Shown: one piece after another, positions 35,309 to 47,260 of the stretch
Layout: each line of letters opens with the position of its first letter
Position numbering within the stretch: the stretch's first letter is position 1
Assembly (NCBI GenBank): GCA_050084985.1
Contig: JBITNC010000001.1
Location: 63,860,001 to 63,924,000, forward strand
Direction: 5' to 3'
Source of the DNA: Nageia nagi
Lineage: Eukaryota; Pinophyta
Length of the DNA stretch: 64,000 nucleotides
The notes under the pieces: model-generated
Told to the model about the DNA's origin: nothing
The model's input: only the letters and a program-made list of their open reading frames with translations
Database searches by the model: none
Made by a program: the position numbers and the translations under genes

Positions 35309-37193
35309 AAGGGGGATGTCAAAAAGCCTTCCCTCTTGAATTGCTTACCCTCAAGTAATGGTAGAATTTTGTAGCATATTATCCTCCAAGAATTCTTCAG
35401 TCTTATTGATTACAATATTCCAAAGTGGAATGCAACTTCAATATGTCTCCTCCATTATTAAGGTCCAATGTGAAATGATGAATCTACATCCTCATATATC
35501 AACAATGCATACAAAAATTCTTTTATGTTTTTGTTGTTACCCCTCATCAAGTGTGAAATTATTATCCTTAGAAAATATAGGGGTGTATACATATGGGAGT
35601 CTCTTATATAATGTACTTGCAAAAACCTCAAGTAAATCATTCATGAGTTAAAATAGGTGGAGCCTTTTCTCCATAGTTGAGGCCATGCCCTCCCCAAGCT
35701 CAATGTGGGGCTCTAAACTCTCCAAGGTGCCAATGTGGAGCCTAAATTCTCCCTAAGTTCCAATGTTTGATTTCAAACTATATTCATGGATATTACTAGG
35801 TATCCAAGCCTTCCCATGTCCCACATGGGATACCAACACTCCATCAAGCCAATCATTAGGTATTCTAGCCTCATTAATCCCAATGTGAGGTGCCCAAAAA
35901 TCTCCATGCTCACCATCTGGCACTAAAGTCCCTCAATATCCCACATGATGTCTAGAAACTTCCTTAAATCCAATGTGGGATGTAAGGATCCTTCTTAGCT
36001 AACCATCCAGATCCAAGTCTCCTCAATGTCCCACATGAGGGTAGAAGGTCCTCTAAGTCTAATGTCAAGTAGCAAGCCTTCTCAAGGTCCAACTTGAGGT
36101 ACAAGAGGTCCTCTAAGCTTAAAGTGTAGTACCTAGCCTCTCTAAGTTCCAACATAATGTGTAAAAATCCCTCCAAGCTCTATGTTAGGTATCTAAGCTC
36201 CTTGATGTGTAACATGTGGTATGGGATCTCCTCATATCTCCTTGCCTCATGCAAATATCCCTCTATATCCAACATGGCCTCATCTACTTCTTTTTCCTTC
36301 TTTTGACATCACTCAATTACCTCTAGCCTTTTGTTATCCACCTATGGGAAATCATCTTGAATCCCCTACAATGTATGGGTATTTCTATCAATCTCGAAAC
36401 TCATAGTGAGTTTTTGGTAGTTGGTATGAATTTCACCCAACTTAAATAACCATTGCATGTCCATAATTATATGAGGATGTACCTTCAAGGGATAAACATA
36501 AAATTTCTACCTCAATATGTAGCTCTACAACAACACCCTAAACATATTAATGATGTAGTCCACCAAGGTGAGTTTCTCATTGGTATTGGAAACTCTAAAC
36601 CCTTCAAATACTTTGGTATTTAGGTTCTTCTTCTTCACAAAATCTTTAGAAATGAAGTTGTGGGATGTTTCAGGATCAAGCAAGACCATCACATCCTAAC
36701 CACCTTCTTGCCTGACCACTTTCAAAAATGTGGGTTCTATATGATCCATGTATCCATGATGATAGGATCCTTTGTATCTCAAACTATGATATCTCCTCAA
36801 TCTTGGCTCCCTCTATAGCCTATCCTCCTCCCATAGCTCTTCTCCTTCATCAGGGATAGGACATAGGGGAATCATGTGCCTCTCTGATACTTCTTGACCT
36901 TTGATATATTTGTGGACAATATTTAATTATTTTTGTATGGTGTTGATGGCTCTCATCATGCTGTGGATGGCTAAGATGAGCTCATTAAATCTCCTCTTGA
37001 GTGTGGATTCCCTAGCTGGAGTAGGGTTTCTCCTTTTGAATGATGTAGTTCTTTCTCTTGTTGCCTCATTCTCCTCACCAAAATCATCCTCATTTGGGAC
37101 TTCATTCATCCATGGCCAAATGTCCTCCTCTTGAGCATCTATAGAAGGGATCTCTTCATGCTATGACTTTCTTCTCTTCCTTATAGATGCCAT
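35309..37193 (-). pseudogene. Element D gag and protease remnant (Ty3-type)
   Basis: A start at 37193 gives MASIRKRRKS, about 75 bases after the primer site, followed by an acidic then basic N-terminal segment (EATRERTTSFKRR, LAIHSMMRAINTIQK). The capsid core is missing. Near 36640-36690 the minus strand reads VMVLLDPETSHNFIS, a Ty3 protease active-site block in which DSG has become DPE. Near 36445-36480 it reads MDMQWLFKLGEIHTNYQKL, the conserved block after protease in plant Ty3 elements. From 36260 to 35690 the frame is a repetitive stretch (YLKLDLEKACYLTLDLEDL). No RT or integrase follows before the left repeat, so D is a deleted derivative. Confidence 0.7.
35690..36260. repeat. Degenerate tandem repeat in element D
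   Basis: Units of roughly 40-50 bp recur around CAAGCTCCAATGTGGGAT and CCTCAATGTCCCACATGAGG. On the minus strand they encode repeated L-x-L-D-L-E-x-L motifs. Related words occur inside repeat Y, so the repeat may have spread within the element. Confidence 0.65.
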
Positions 37194-37262
37194 CTCCTTT
37201 CTCATGCTAAACCTATTATATTAGTTATGAATGGCATGTTTCATTCATAGGTTGGCCAGATC

Positions 37263-37277
37263 CATACCGTGATACCA
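37263..37277 (-). other. Primer-binding site of element D (decayed)
   Basis: The sense strand reads TGGTATCACGGTATG, just inside the right repeat Y, as for an initiator-Met primer with drift after eight matching bases. Confidence 0.55.
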
Positions 37278-37278
37278 C

Positions 37279-38419
37279 TATAAAAGCCTAAATGCAATTT
37301 CACATGCAATAAATTATCTTAATCAAGCACCTACATTTGGCCTAAAAGGGCATCAATAAGTATCAAACACCTCAATATGCTAACGGTAGGTTTGGGGAAT
37401 GAGATACAAGAAAACATAACCTCATGATACCAATTTATAGCTTATACATTTATATACATGCAAAGATAATCAAATGATGCCAATAAATAAGTATGCTCAA
37501 CACAAATATGAGATCCAATAGCCCATGACTTGCATTAATGATGTAAATGAATAAAAATACAATACTAGGCTCTAAGAGCTCAATTTTGGCCTCTAAGGAG
37601 CCAACTAGGGTACAACATGTGTATCTATTACTAAATAGAAGGACAATGGATGGGATAGCCTTACTCCCTTAGAATTTAAATACTCTCCACTAAAGGAGCC
37701 CTTCTCAAACCATAGCAACCATCTGAATGGTAGAAGCATGACCTTGAAATACCATTGGATAGGCTAGGGTGCTAAAGCAAATTCATAGATCAATAGGATC
37801 CCTCAGCTTGTCAATCCTCCTACATTTTTTACCTAGGGATGTTGCTTGACCTTGCACCAAGACTTCTATACATAGGATGGTATGAGTAATATTATCAAAA
37901 ATGTATATCCAATAATAAGGCTCCAAGGGATAATATAGCTTTCTTAGATCTAAATCTCACCTCACAGTTATCACCTAATCCTCTCAAACCCCAATGATGG
38001 CACCTATGAGTCATTCCATTCCCTCATGCTCCACATGGTTCTTAAGCTCAATGTGGGCTTAGGGATGCATGCATGGGTCAAGGAGGCATGCATGGCCATA
38101 TAGCAGACAATATGGGTGTCATAGACCAATGTGGGGGTATAGAAGTCTCCCCAAGGTTGGAGCATGTGTACAAGTACTCATCCATGCCCTAAGTGTTAAA
38201 TAGACCTTTAGATTCCCATAATTATGTTTTGAGATCTCCAAGTACATTAAATCATGCTAAAATACACTTGGGGAGGGATATGTCCCACTTGGGGCTCATA
38301 GTGGGGTCCAATAACCCATTAAGTCTTCTATCCCAAGTATTAACTAATAAAGCATAATTAATAAATAAATATATACAAAGAGGAAATCTATTGGATTTTA
38401 GAATTAAGTACAATAATCA
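37279..38419 (-). repeat. Repeat Y, right copy (putative 5' LTR of element D)
   Basis: On the plus strand it runs TATAAAAGCC ... CAATAATCA, matching 34197-35308. It lies next to the primer site and gag start, as expected for the 5' LTR of a minus-strand element. Confidence 0.8.
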
Positions 38420-38440
38420 AAGAGAAAGAAAGAAGTCTTA

Positions 38441-38818
38441 GATTTGAAATTTAAAATTCTTGCTTAAAGAGAAAGAAGATATTGAGCCATGGAGAATGCA
38501 ATTTTGAATGTTGGTCCAATATTCCAAACAATCAAATAGGCTCTAAAGATACCTATTATTTCTTACTTGAGCCAAGTGAGCAAGTTCATTCTTACATCTT
38601 TCCTATTTTTGGGTCTAAACTAGCTCCACCATCCCTTTAGAATGACTATGAGGGAGGGATGACAAGTACATCTAGTAGACTTGAAGCATAGGTAGGAGGC
38701 TCTATGCCTTCCTTCATAGGGGATAAAAGTCCAATTCCCATAAGTTCAATACCCATTTGGATTAGGAAGAATAATTAGCTAAAGGAAAGTTGAGCCTTCC
38801 AAACAACATCCCCAAAAT
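38441..38818. repeat. Repeat X, right copy
   Basis: Matches 33817-34196 in direct orientation. It lies outside the right repeat Y, so the order is X-Y-gag/protease-Y-X. Confidence 0.85.
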
Positions 38819-39441
38819 AAGAGATGATTCCAAAATAATCCATCTCTTTCATATTTTTCCTCCTAACCAAGAATAAAGCACCCAAAAAATTGAATGAGAT
38901 AAGATTTTTAAGATCTTGGTTAAGATCAAACCTCAACCCTTACATAGTCTAGCATGCCTTTTCTTCCATCTAAAACCCAAAACTCTTAGCTTTTGGATTT
39001 TTAAATTGGATCTTCAACATTTCAGTTCTGCACATCCTTTAACCTCCATTGTTGGTTCCCCAACTTGAGAGCTAACAACTACTTGTAGAAAGGGTTTCAC
39101 ACAAAAGTTGTTTATAATTTCTCTAATTGAAAAACCTTACTTCCATCAAGAAGTCTATCGATATCTTCTACCTTAGTAGGGTTGAAGCGAAAAATATGGC
39201 AAGGATCTCATCATGAGAAAATCATGTTTTCAAGGAGAAATATGTTTTACCTTCTTCCCTTTTTTATTAGTGATCATTCTAGGTTTGTGAATGAAATACT
39301 TGGTCATCAAAAATGTCCTTTATACCCCCCTCTCAAACCCTAGTCCAACACCAACACTAGTCAAAGCTCTTCCTAACTTAGGTTGCTTCATCAAGCTTTG
39401 TAGCCCTATATAGTTTCTCATTCCTTGTTGCTTTATGATTT
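38819..39441. other. D block sequence left of Copia-2
   Basis: No coding domain is seen. A TATA-like box in minus orientation (CTATATAGGGC) lies near 39414-39424 and could be a promoter for the minus-strand D element. The block resumes at 47750-47874. Confidence 0.4.
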
Positions 39442-39942
39442 TATTGGAATGTATAATGTATTATTGTAAAATTTATGTAATAATATTCAATGTAAGTTAG
39501 TAATAATTAAGGGTATCATTTTATACTTTAATTATTTTAGTGAATATGATAATGTAACTTGTCCTACACTCCATGTCATGAGCATGCCCCTTGGGTAAAA
39601 GGATGTGCATGTCATGCTTTTGTACATTGGATAAATGGGTGATCCAAAGAGGGATTTTGGCCTATAAATAAAAGGATCCCTCTTTGTGATTATACACCAA
39701 TTTATGGATTAAAGTTATGCTAAAGGATAGTGTTTAGGAGTTGAGATTAGGAGGATTGTAAGAGAGTTGTATTTGTGATTGAAGTAAATATCTAGTTAGT
39801 AGATGTACTCCTAGTTGGAAGAACCACTTACATCTTGTATTATCTTTGTGAGATTGCTTTGTGAGTTTGTTAGATGTGTATTGTGAGCTTTCATGTGATC
39901 TTCGGAGTTTAGGATTGTTTATGTTATAGTGCAATTCCTTTA
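39442..39942 (+). repeat. Copia-2 5' LTR (501 bp)
   Basis: It starts TATTGGAATG (TG changed to TA) and ends CAATTCCTTTA. The TATA box is TATAAATA at 39663-39670. Confidence 0.9.
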
Positions 39943-39944
39943 TT

Positions 39945-39956
39945 TGGTATCAGAGC
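39945..39956 (+). other. Copia-2 primer-binding site
   Basis: TGGTATCAGAGC, perfect for initiator-Met tRNA, two bases after the LTR end. Confidence 0.95.
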
Positions 39957-42810
39957 ATGGTGTTGAGGTTTTTCTTCTACATCTTGGTGATCTTCATTCC
40001 TCTCCCTACACTTCATTGTTGAGGTAAAACTAAGTGAAGGTATAAATTCCTTCCTTCTTGGTTATTGTTTCATTATTGCATTATACTACTAACATCTTAT
40101 TTTGTATTTGTTGGTTACCTTTTTTGTTTGCTAGTTAGCTCAATCTAACAAAATATTATTATTATAAGTTTTACATTCTAACATTAATGCTAAGTGCAAT
40201 TTTGTTTTGTAAAAATTACTTATAATATTGCAATAATATATTATTATGAGAATTATGGTAATTACTCACATTTAAAAATTATTTTTATTGAAAATTCCTC
40301 ACATTTGGTATTTTTTTATTAAAAAATTATTTTAATGACAAATTAAAATAAATATATCAAATGTACAAAGGAGGATTGTATTTTTTATACAATTTTTTTT
40401 TGTTTCTTTACATTGTTCAATTTAGGGAGAGGGAAATTTTTTAGATGGTTCAGCTTTGCCAACTAGCTTCCCCAATAGTTGCTCGACCCTCCTCTATTTG
40501 CTCTTCCTTTATCTACCATGTGGGATGCCACCAGATTCCTCTATTTTCTCCTCCACCTATTTTTCCCATGATTGTCAAAAACCCCTTATGACCTCATAGA
40601 ATAGATTTATGTGCCCTACATGATGCCAAACTTTGCAACCTATTATGTGGTGATCTATACATTATCAGTTGACTTGCTTCAATGTTGTATGAGTTCAAAT
40701 AATCACATGTGAAAGATTACCCTCAAAGTGACCAAGTCAACCATGAAAGGGAAAAATAACAAGCTACAAATAAGGTTGGCATTGGAAGGTTGGTCATGGG
40801 ACTAAGATGAGCTACGAAGTAGGCTAGCATTAGAATGCTGGCCATGCGATTGAGATGAGCTATAGAGAAGGCTAGCATTGGAATGTTGATAGCATGACTA
40901 AGATGAGCTATGGAGGAGAAGGCTAGCATTAGGATGACACTCTAACTTCGATGACCTCCTTATGTGGTGTCTCCTAGGGATTTTGCAACCTCCTTGGCCA
41001 TTATTTCCTATAGCCTCCCTTGTTCTTCCTCATCAACATCCTTACCCTCTACTCACCTCACTAGCCACCTCCTTTTCCCCCTCATTTGTGTGATTTTGGC
41101 AAGACCTCATGGCCCCTTTAGCCTCGTCTGAGCCCATAGCCTAGTTTGACCCTATAGGCTCTCCACTTGCTACCTTCACTAAACCTCCACTGCTCCTCAC
41201 TCCATCTCATAACCCTCCTTTATGCATTGCTCTATGCATGTGGCTCTCCTATGCACATTTTTCTATGCATGTGGCTCTTCTATGCATGTTGTTCTATGCA
41301 TGTTGCTCTCTCATACAACCACCTCCTTTGTAATGTTGCTTGTTTTTTTTCTCTCTTACCTAGGCATTAAAAAGGGGGTTCACATTTAGTTTTATTTGTT
41401 GATGCAATTTATTACTTGCAAGCCACTTAGAAGCAATGTATAACCTATAAGTATTTAATTCTTTTCTTACTTGTAAGCAACTTTTTTTTTTTAAATGCTC
41501 TTAACAACACTTATGCTCCAAGTTTTTAAAGATTTATCATTATTGGTATTATTACATTACTTTAGAGTAAAAAGATGGTCAAAAATGCATCATTGCTATT
41601 AAATGCCCTCATTTAAAAATATTTTTTGAGTATAATTTTTCTTAACATGGAAAATAGTTTTAAGGATAAAGTATTAAGTTAAGCTTAGTATGCTATCTTT
41701 AGGGGTACAACTTTAAGTAAAAAAAGGGGAATTTGTATGAATTGTTTACTTAAAGTTTAAAGCATGTTGCTTACTTAATTTTTTAAGTCTAATGCTTAGA
41801 GCTTAATAAATGCATGCTTAGTACTTAAATTTTATGCATGCCTAATACTTGCTTAGAACTTAATTTTTGGTGATAAATACTTAAGGACTTAAAATTTAAG
41901 TTAAATACTTAATTTTTTAAAGTCAAATAATGCATGCTTAAAATCTTAAGTTATGATGCAATCTACTTCTTATGCAAGAATGGACTTGTGCAAAATTAGG
42001 AAAGATGTAAAGGTATCCTTTAGGGGTTGATAAAAAAAACCTATTGGACACTTAAGTTTCAAATTTTAAATGGATGATATTTTATTTATCCTCTTTACTT
42101 CATGTTTTGTCTTTTGATTTATTTTCTTATACAAACAAAAATGAAAACATTGATATGAGCAACCCCCTAAAATGAACACATCCACACATACATTCTACAA
42201 CATGAATTGTTCTGGGAGCCATGAGGTGAGGACATGTGGATTGGAGCTTTTAAGTTTGATGATCCAAATGGTGAAAAGTTTGTACTTCTCAATTGCCCCT
42301 AAGTCCTCTGTTGGTTTTAATATAACTCCAATAGGTGGACAGGCATGTGTGTAGTGATACCACATGTCTACAAATCCATTTAGAGATTATTCTAATAACC
42401 TAGGAGGATAACTTGAAACCTAATCAAGATTAATAACTTGGCTGATCCAATAAATATCATAACCTTAGAAAATAGTAGGTACTTCTCCTTGTAAGAGTAT
42501 AAAATTGACCAAGGCAAATTGGTTGAGGATTGGTATTACTTGGGCTCCTCTTATGTGGGCATCTAGTTGAAGGCTTAATTTTAGATAAGAAAACAAGCCA
42601 TAACAATGTCAATCTACATATATGGTTTTTGAGATAAGAAATGTATTTGGGTACATGGATTATTTGAGTTGTAAAATATTTGCACTTGTGAATTAAATCA
42701 TGCATGTCTTTTGTGTTAAAATTAACATGTATTATTTACTTGGTTAAAACTTAACATTTAATGTTGTTTATTAAACCACATGCTTATTTTTTTACATTCT
42801 TGTATAGAAA
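39957..42810 (+). other. Copia-2 long 5' leader (2.85 kb)
   Basis: It holds a repeat of about 48 bp (AAGATGAGCTATGGAGGAGAAGGCTAGCATT type) at about 40755-40935, a CTATGCATGTGGCTCT repeat at 41219-41310, a GCATGC-rich tract at about 41760-41950 like that of Copia-1, and the 60-codon leader frame at 42172-42354. No known protein domain is present. Confidence 0.75.
42172..42354 (+). CDS. 60-codon leader frame of Copia-2 (function unknown)
   Basis: It runs from MNTSTHTFYNM to GGQACV and is the counterpart of the Copia-1 leader frame at 29337-29519, with the same length and about 65% residue identity by hand. It lies about 450 bases upstream of gag. Substitutions are mostly residue-changing, so there is no sign of selection after the copies split. 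Whether it is ever translated is unknown. Confidence 0.3.
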   Translation: MNTSTHTFYNMNCSGSHEVRTCGLELLSLMIQMVKSLYFSIAPKSSVGFNITPIGGQACV

Positions 42811-43400
42811 ATGGAAGAATCATTTTTACCCAAACACATTCTTCTTGGTTTCAATTTTGGGATTTGGGAACCATGGATGAGAGCTGAATTGCAGGCAAGG
42901 AAGCTTTGGCAAATAGTGAATTAAAAATTTGTACCTTCTACAAATGAGAAGGCACTAGAGGCTTACAATATGAAGAATGAGTTGGCAACCTCTATGATTT
43001 ACTGTACAGTTTTAGATGATGTGCTCCTAATTATTTCCTCTTAAACCTTGAAAAAGGAAGCTTGGGATAAGCTTAAGCAAATCTACCTTGGTTCAATTTT
43101 TTTAAGAAGGTTTATCATTCTTCAAAAGTTGCTTTAATGTCATTAAGGAAAAGATGAAAATGTTGCCATATATTTGAATAAAATCATTAACCTAAGAACC
43201 CAACTTGTTGCTTGTGGGTGTAATTGGATCAATGATGAGTTCATGGTCTTTATCATTCTTCAAAGCCTTTTTTAAAGTTTAGAAACTTTGTAACAATTAT
43301 GGAAACAAGGCTTGATGATGTTGAAGAAGTCTTCCCCCTTAAGAACCTTTCTTGGTACTTTTTGAAGCATGAAGAAACTCTTATCAATATTTTTCTCTTT
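42811..43400 (+). pseudogene. Copia-2 gag, zinc knuckle deleted
   Basis: The start MEESFLPKHILLGFNFGIWE leads to ARKLWQIVN, then a stop, then NEKALEAYNMKNELATSMIY and AWDKLKQIYLG. After a frameshift the capsid reads KIINLRTQLVACGCNWINDE. Near 43390 the sequence jumps straight to the protease active site, so the Asn/Lys-rich spacer and CCHC knuckle seen in Copia-1 are missing (about 0.4 kb). Several stops are present. Confidence 0.85.
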
Positions 43401-43735
43401 TATATTTGATTGGATTGTTGATTTTGATTACACTAATCACCTATGATTTGAAAAGGAAAAGTTTGAGAACTTTCACAAGTTTAGAAAAGATGTGATTGTG
43501 GTAGGCATTATCTCCACCCTTGAAGTCCAAAGAATTGGAAGTGTGTTGATTCATAGGAAGGTTATTGATAATGTGCTCCTAAGCTTAGGATGAAACTTCT
43601 TTTCATGATCCAAGTTGCTAGAAATGGGTACTTTTTTGAGTTCATCTCTCAATCTTGGTGCATTAAGAAAGGACTTGCCATGTTGGTTAAAGGATTAGTG
43701 AAGAATGATCTCTACATTGTGGATCAAGCTCCATC
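43401..43735 (+). pseudogene. Copia-2 protease
   Basis: It reads WIVDFDYTNHL near 43413, where DSGCTNH is expected. The catalytic Asp remains but Ser and Gly are replaced. It continues STLEVQRIGSVLIHRKV, then frameshifts. Confidence 0.75.
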
Positions 43736-44700
43736 ATAGATGTATCTTGTTACAAATTTGTGTTCTAGAGGAAATATTTGGCATCAACATTTAGGACACC
43801 TTAACCATAAGAGTTTTCAAGTCATGAAATACCAAGAACTTGTGGAAGGTTTGCCTTCTATTTCTCCTTCGATTGCTCTATGCAAGAAGTCCATTTTGGG
43901 CAAGATGCATAGGAAAAAGTTTGAAAAAGATAAGGCAACAAGAGCATCTCAACCTTTTCAACTTGTACATTTAAATTTGATGGGTCCATTTCAGACTAAG
44001 TCTCTTGGAGGAGCATCTTACATCTTGACCTTAATTGATGACTTTAGTAGGATGACCTTTGGGTATCTACTTGAACATAAGGATTAAACCTTTTAGATTT
44101 TTAAGGTTTTTAAGGCTTTTGTTAAGAATCAAACTAACCTTAGAATTAAGATGTTGAGATTAGATAATGGAGAAGAATATAATAGTAATGAGTTCAATGA
44201 ATATTATGCTAAGTATAGAATCAAGAGGCAGTTTATGATTCCTTACACTCCTCAATGGAATGATATTACCGAAAGAAAAAATAAAATAATTATGGAAATG
44301 GCTAGATGCATGTTGGGTAATCTTCCTAATTTCTTATGGGGTGAAGCTATGAGCACTACTATTTACACCTTAAATAGATGTCCCACAAAATTCATTCAGA
44401 GTAGAAATCCTTTTAGGCATGGTTAGGAAGAAAACCTAACATTTCTCACCTTAGTGTGTTTGGTTGTGAAGCATTCTCCTACATTGTTTCTAAAAAAGGA
44501 AAAAGTTGGATAAAAGACCTAAAAAATGTATCTTTATGGGTTATGATAATTAACATAGAGGCTACAAGATTTACTCTCCATCCTATAAAGCAGTGTTCAT
44601 TTCAAGGGATGTAAAATTCAATGAACTTCCTAAAGAATATACTTCTAAAGAGGATGTTGATGATATAAAGATTTCTTTTGTTGCACATATTTGGTTAAAT
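43736..44700 (+). pseudogene. Copia-2 integrase
   Basis: The HHCC finger reads IWHQHLGHLNHK ... CKKSILGKMHR (43780-43920); the last Cys is Ser. The core reads LNLMGPFQ (first catalytic Asp changed to Asn), then LIDDFSRMTFGYLLEHKD, a stop, and MLRLDNGEEY near 44151 with the second Asp kept. The glutamate block DITERKNKIIMEMARCMLG follows. The C-terminal part near 44460-44640 is frameshifted. Confidence 0.88.
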
Positions 44701-44829
44701 ATTAATTTAGATAAGTAACTTTAGGAATAAAATTCTCCAATAGAAAGGGTAACAAGGAGCATGACCTTGAACAAATCCTTATTTGCCAAGATTAACAACA
44801 AGCATGAGTCCTCAACCTTCAAAGAAGTT

Positions 44830-46345
44830 TCAAAGCACGAGTGCTAGATGGAAGCCATGAAAGTGGAGTATGAGGTGCTTATGAAAAATAAAACTTGGGA
44901 CTTGGTTACTTATCCCAATGAGAAGAATGTGATTGGCAATAAGTGGATCTACAAGGTCAAGTTTAATTTAGTTGGAGATATTGAGAAACATAAGGCAAGG
45001 TTAGTAGCCAAAGGTTTTGCTCAGAAATATGATGTAGATTATGAAGAAACCTTTTCTCCCATGGAAAAGATGCCTACTTTGAGAATTATCCTTGCTCATT
45101 TTGCAACTCAAGGATGGAAAGTTTTTTAACTTAATGTCAAGAGTGCATTTCTCAATGGTGAATTAGATGTAGAAATCTTCATGAATCAACTAGAAGGGTT
45201 CATTATGAAAGGCAAAGAGTCCTTTATGTGCACGCTAAAGAAGTCATTGTATGGACTTAAGCAAGCACCTAGAGACTAGTACAAAAAGATTTTTGGGTAT
45301 TTTTATAGACATTGATTTTTTCAAGTATTTTTATTTTAAATCCAATATATGTGTACTCAATTAGGGAAAAGACATGGTATTGATTCTCCTTTATGTGGAT
45401 GATCTTTTGATAACTAGGAATAATGATGAAATCATTAAAGAGTGCCTATCCAAACTTAAGGCAACATTTGAAATGACTAATCTTGGTCTCTTGTACTACT
45501 ATATTGGAAAAGAAGGGTATCAATACAAGGATTGTACTTATATTAATCAATCTAAATTTATATCAAACATCTTACAAAAGTTTGGAATGGAGGAGTGTAG
45601 ATATGTTACGATCCCAGTATCTCTTAGAATCCTTATTTCTCTAAGCTCCAACTCTTAGTTGTTGATGCTATAGCTTAAAGGTAATTAATTGGTAATATTT
45701 TGTATTTAACTATTTCTAGGCTAGATATTGCCTTTGTAGTGAATCTAATGGCATGATTCATGTATAAACCATATGTTAAGCACCTCAATGTTGTAAGCAA
45801 ATATTAAGGTATGTTGTAGGGACTAAGGATCTTGCTCTCAAGTATTCTAAGTTGCCTTTATTTTTTCTCTCTAGATTCTTAGATTTTAACTAAAGGGGAG
45901 ATAAAGGTGATAGGAAATCAATCTCTATGTATGTGTTGAGCATTGGTTTAGGTGCTATCTCTTGGGCTTCCAAGAAGTAATCTACTATTTCTCTTTCCAC
46001 CATAGAAGTTGAATACCATGCCATGTTTGTTTCAACCCAAGAAGCCATTTGGCTAAGGCATATTATAAAAAAATTATTTATGAGCAAGGTGGATCATCTT
46101 TGATTTCTTTAGACAATCAATTAGCTATTTCTTTAGCTAAGAATCCTATGTTCCATTAGAGAATAAAACATGTAGAAATCCATACCCATTTTATCAGGGA
46201 GAAGGTTTTTAATGGCATCATACACCTAGAGTATTGTCCATCCACCTTAAACTCCATTGATTTATTCACCAAGCCCCTCCTATAAGCTTATTTCTATAAG
46301 CTAAGGGATGCTATCGGGTTGGTGAAGTTGCCTTTAAGGGGGAGT
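44830..46345 (+). pseudogene. Copia-2 RT and RNase H
   Basis: RT is open at 44848-45129 (MEAMKVEYEVLMKNKTWDL, NVIGNKWIYKVKFN, KGFAQKYDVDYEETFSPM). After a stop it reads [20 protein letters not shown], and the catalytic YVDD is intact at 45392-45403. RNase H (45780-46080) is frameshifted but shows LKYSKLPLF, ISWASK and TISLSTIEVEYHAM in pieces. The C-terminal tail ends near a purine-rich tract at 46334-46345. Confidence 0.88.
46334..46345 (+). other. Internal purine tract at the end of Copia-2 pol
   Basis: TTAAGGGGGAGT is nearly the same as the true polypurine tract at 47249-47260, 0.9 kb downstream. Copia-3 has the same tract at 61982-61995 (minus strand). Confidence 0.7.
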
Positions 46346-46504
46346 GAAGTTTGAATTCTTATTCTTATGTTGAATTCATATTTGTGATGATAATTTCAAA
46401 TCTAAGAGGATTTTGTGTTGTATAGTGTTGATTTTTTTGTACACCTTCATGGTAAGTTTGCTCTACATGAGGAACTTCTTGTACAGAATTTAAAAGTAAA
46501 AAGA

Positions 46505-46831
46505 TTGGCCAATCTAGCACTATTCAGTTATCCATGTGTGAAGAACTCTTAAGTGTCTTTTGGCACTATTTAGTTATCCATATGTTAGGAACTCATATGT
46601 GCATGCTCTATTTTGGCCAATCTAGCACTATTCATTTATCCATATGTGAGGAACTCTTATGTGTCTTTTAACATTATTCAATTATCTATATGTGAGAAAC
46701 TCGTATGTGCATGCTCTATTTTGGCCAATCTACCATTGTTCAGTTATCCATGTATGAGGAACTCTTATATGTATTTTGGCACTATTTAGTTATCCATATG
46801 TGAGAAACTCATATTTGCATGCTCTATTTTG
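46505..46831. repeat. 108-bp tandem repeat, three copies, in the Copia-2 3' region
   Basis: Units start TTGGCC at 46505, 46613 and 46721, spaced exactly 108 bp. Each contains two half-units around ATCCATATGTGAGGAACTC. Copia-1 and Copia-3 have two units. Confidence 0.92.
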
Positions 46832-47248
46832 TAATGATAATCAACACATGTTTTATATATAGCAGGTGACTATGATTTTTTGGCATGGCATCTTCGTGAT
46901 GACTTATAGTGCACCATTGATCAATTCATGATAGCATTTGCATTATTCATCTATCCTTGATGATATGAATATGTTGCATCTAACTGATCTTATTATTTGA
47001 GTTGCTTATGACTTGTAGGTTCCTTTGATATTACATGTTACTTACCTTAGGTATGTAGGCTCTTGGGACTCTTTATGACTTCCAGTTGGATGACTACTTC
47101 ATGTACACTAAAACCAGTTGTGGTTAATGATTGTATTTGGTGAAGTAGTGAGTCTCAAACTAGTTCTCATATTTATTGTATCTATTTGGAGGAGAACTCT
47201 TTTACTTTCTCTTCTTTTTCTCTCTTATTCACTTTATCCCAATATAGC

Positions 47249-47260
47249 ATTAAGAGGGAG
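47249..47260 (+). other. Copia-2 polypurine tract
   Basis: ATTAAGAGGGAG abuts the LTR start TGTTAG. Confidence 0.85.
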
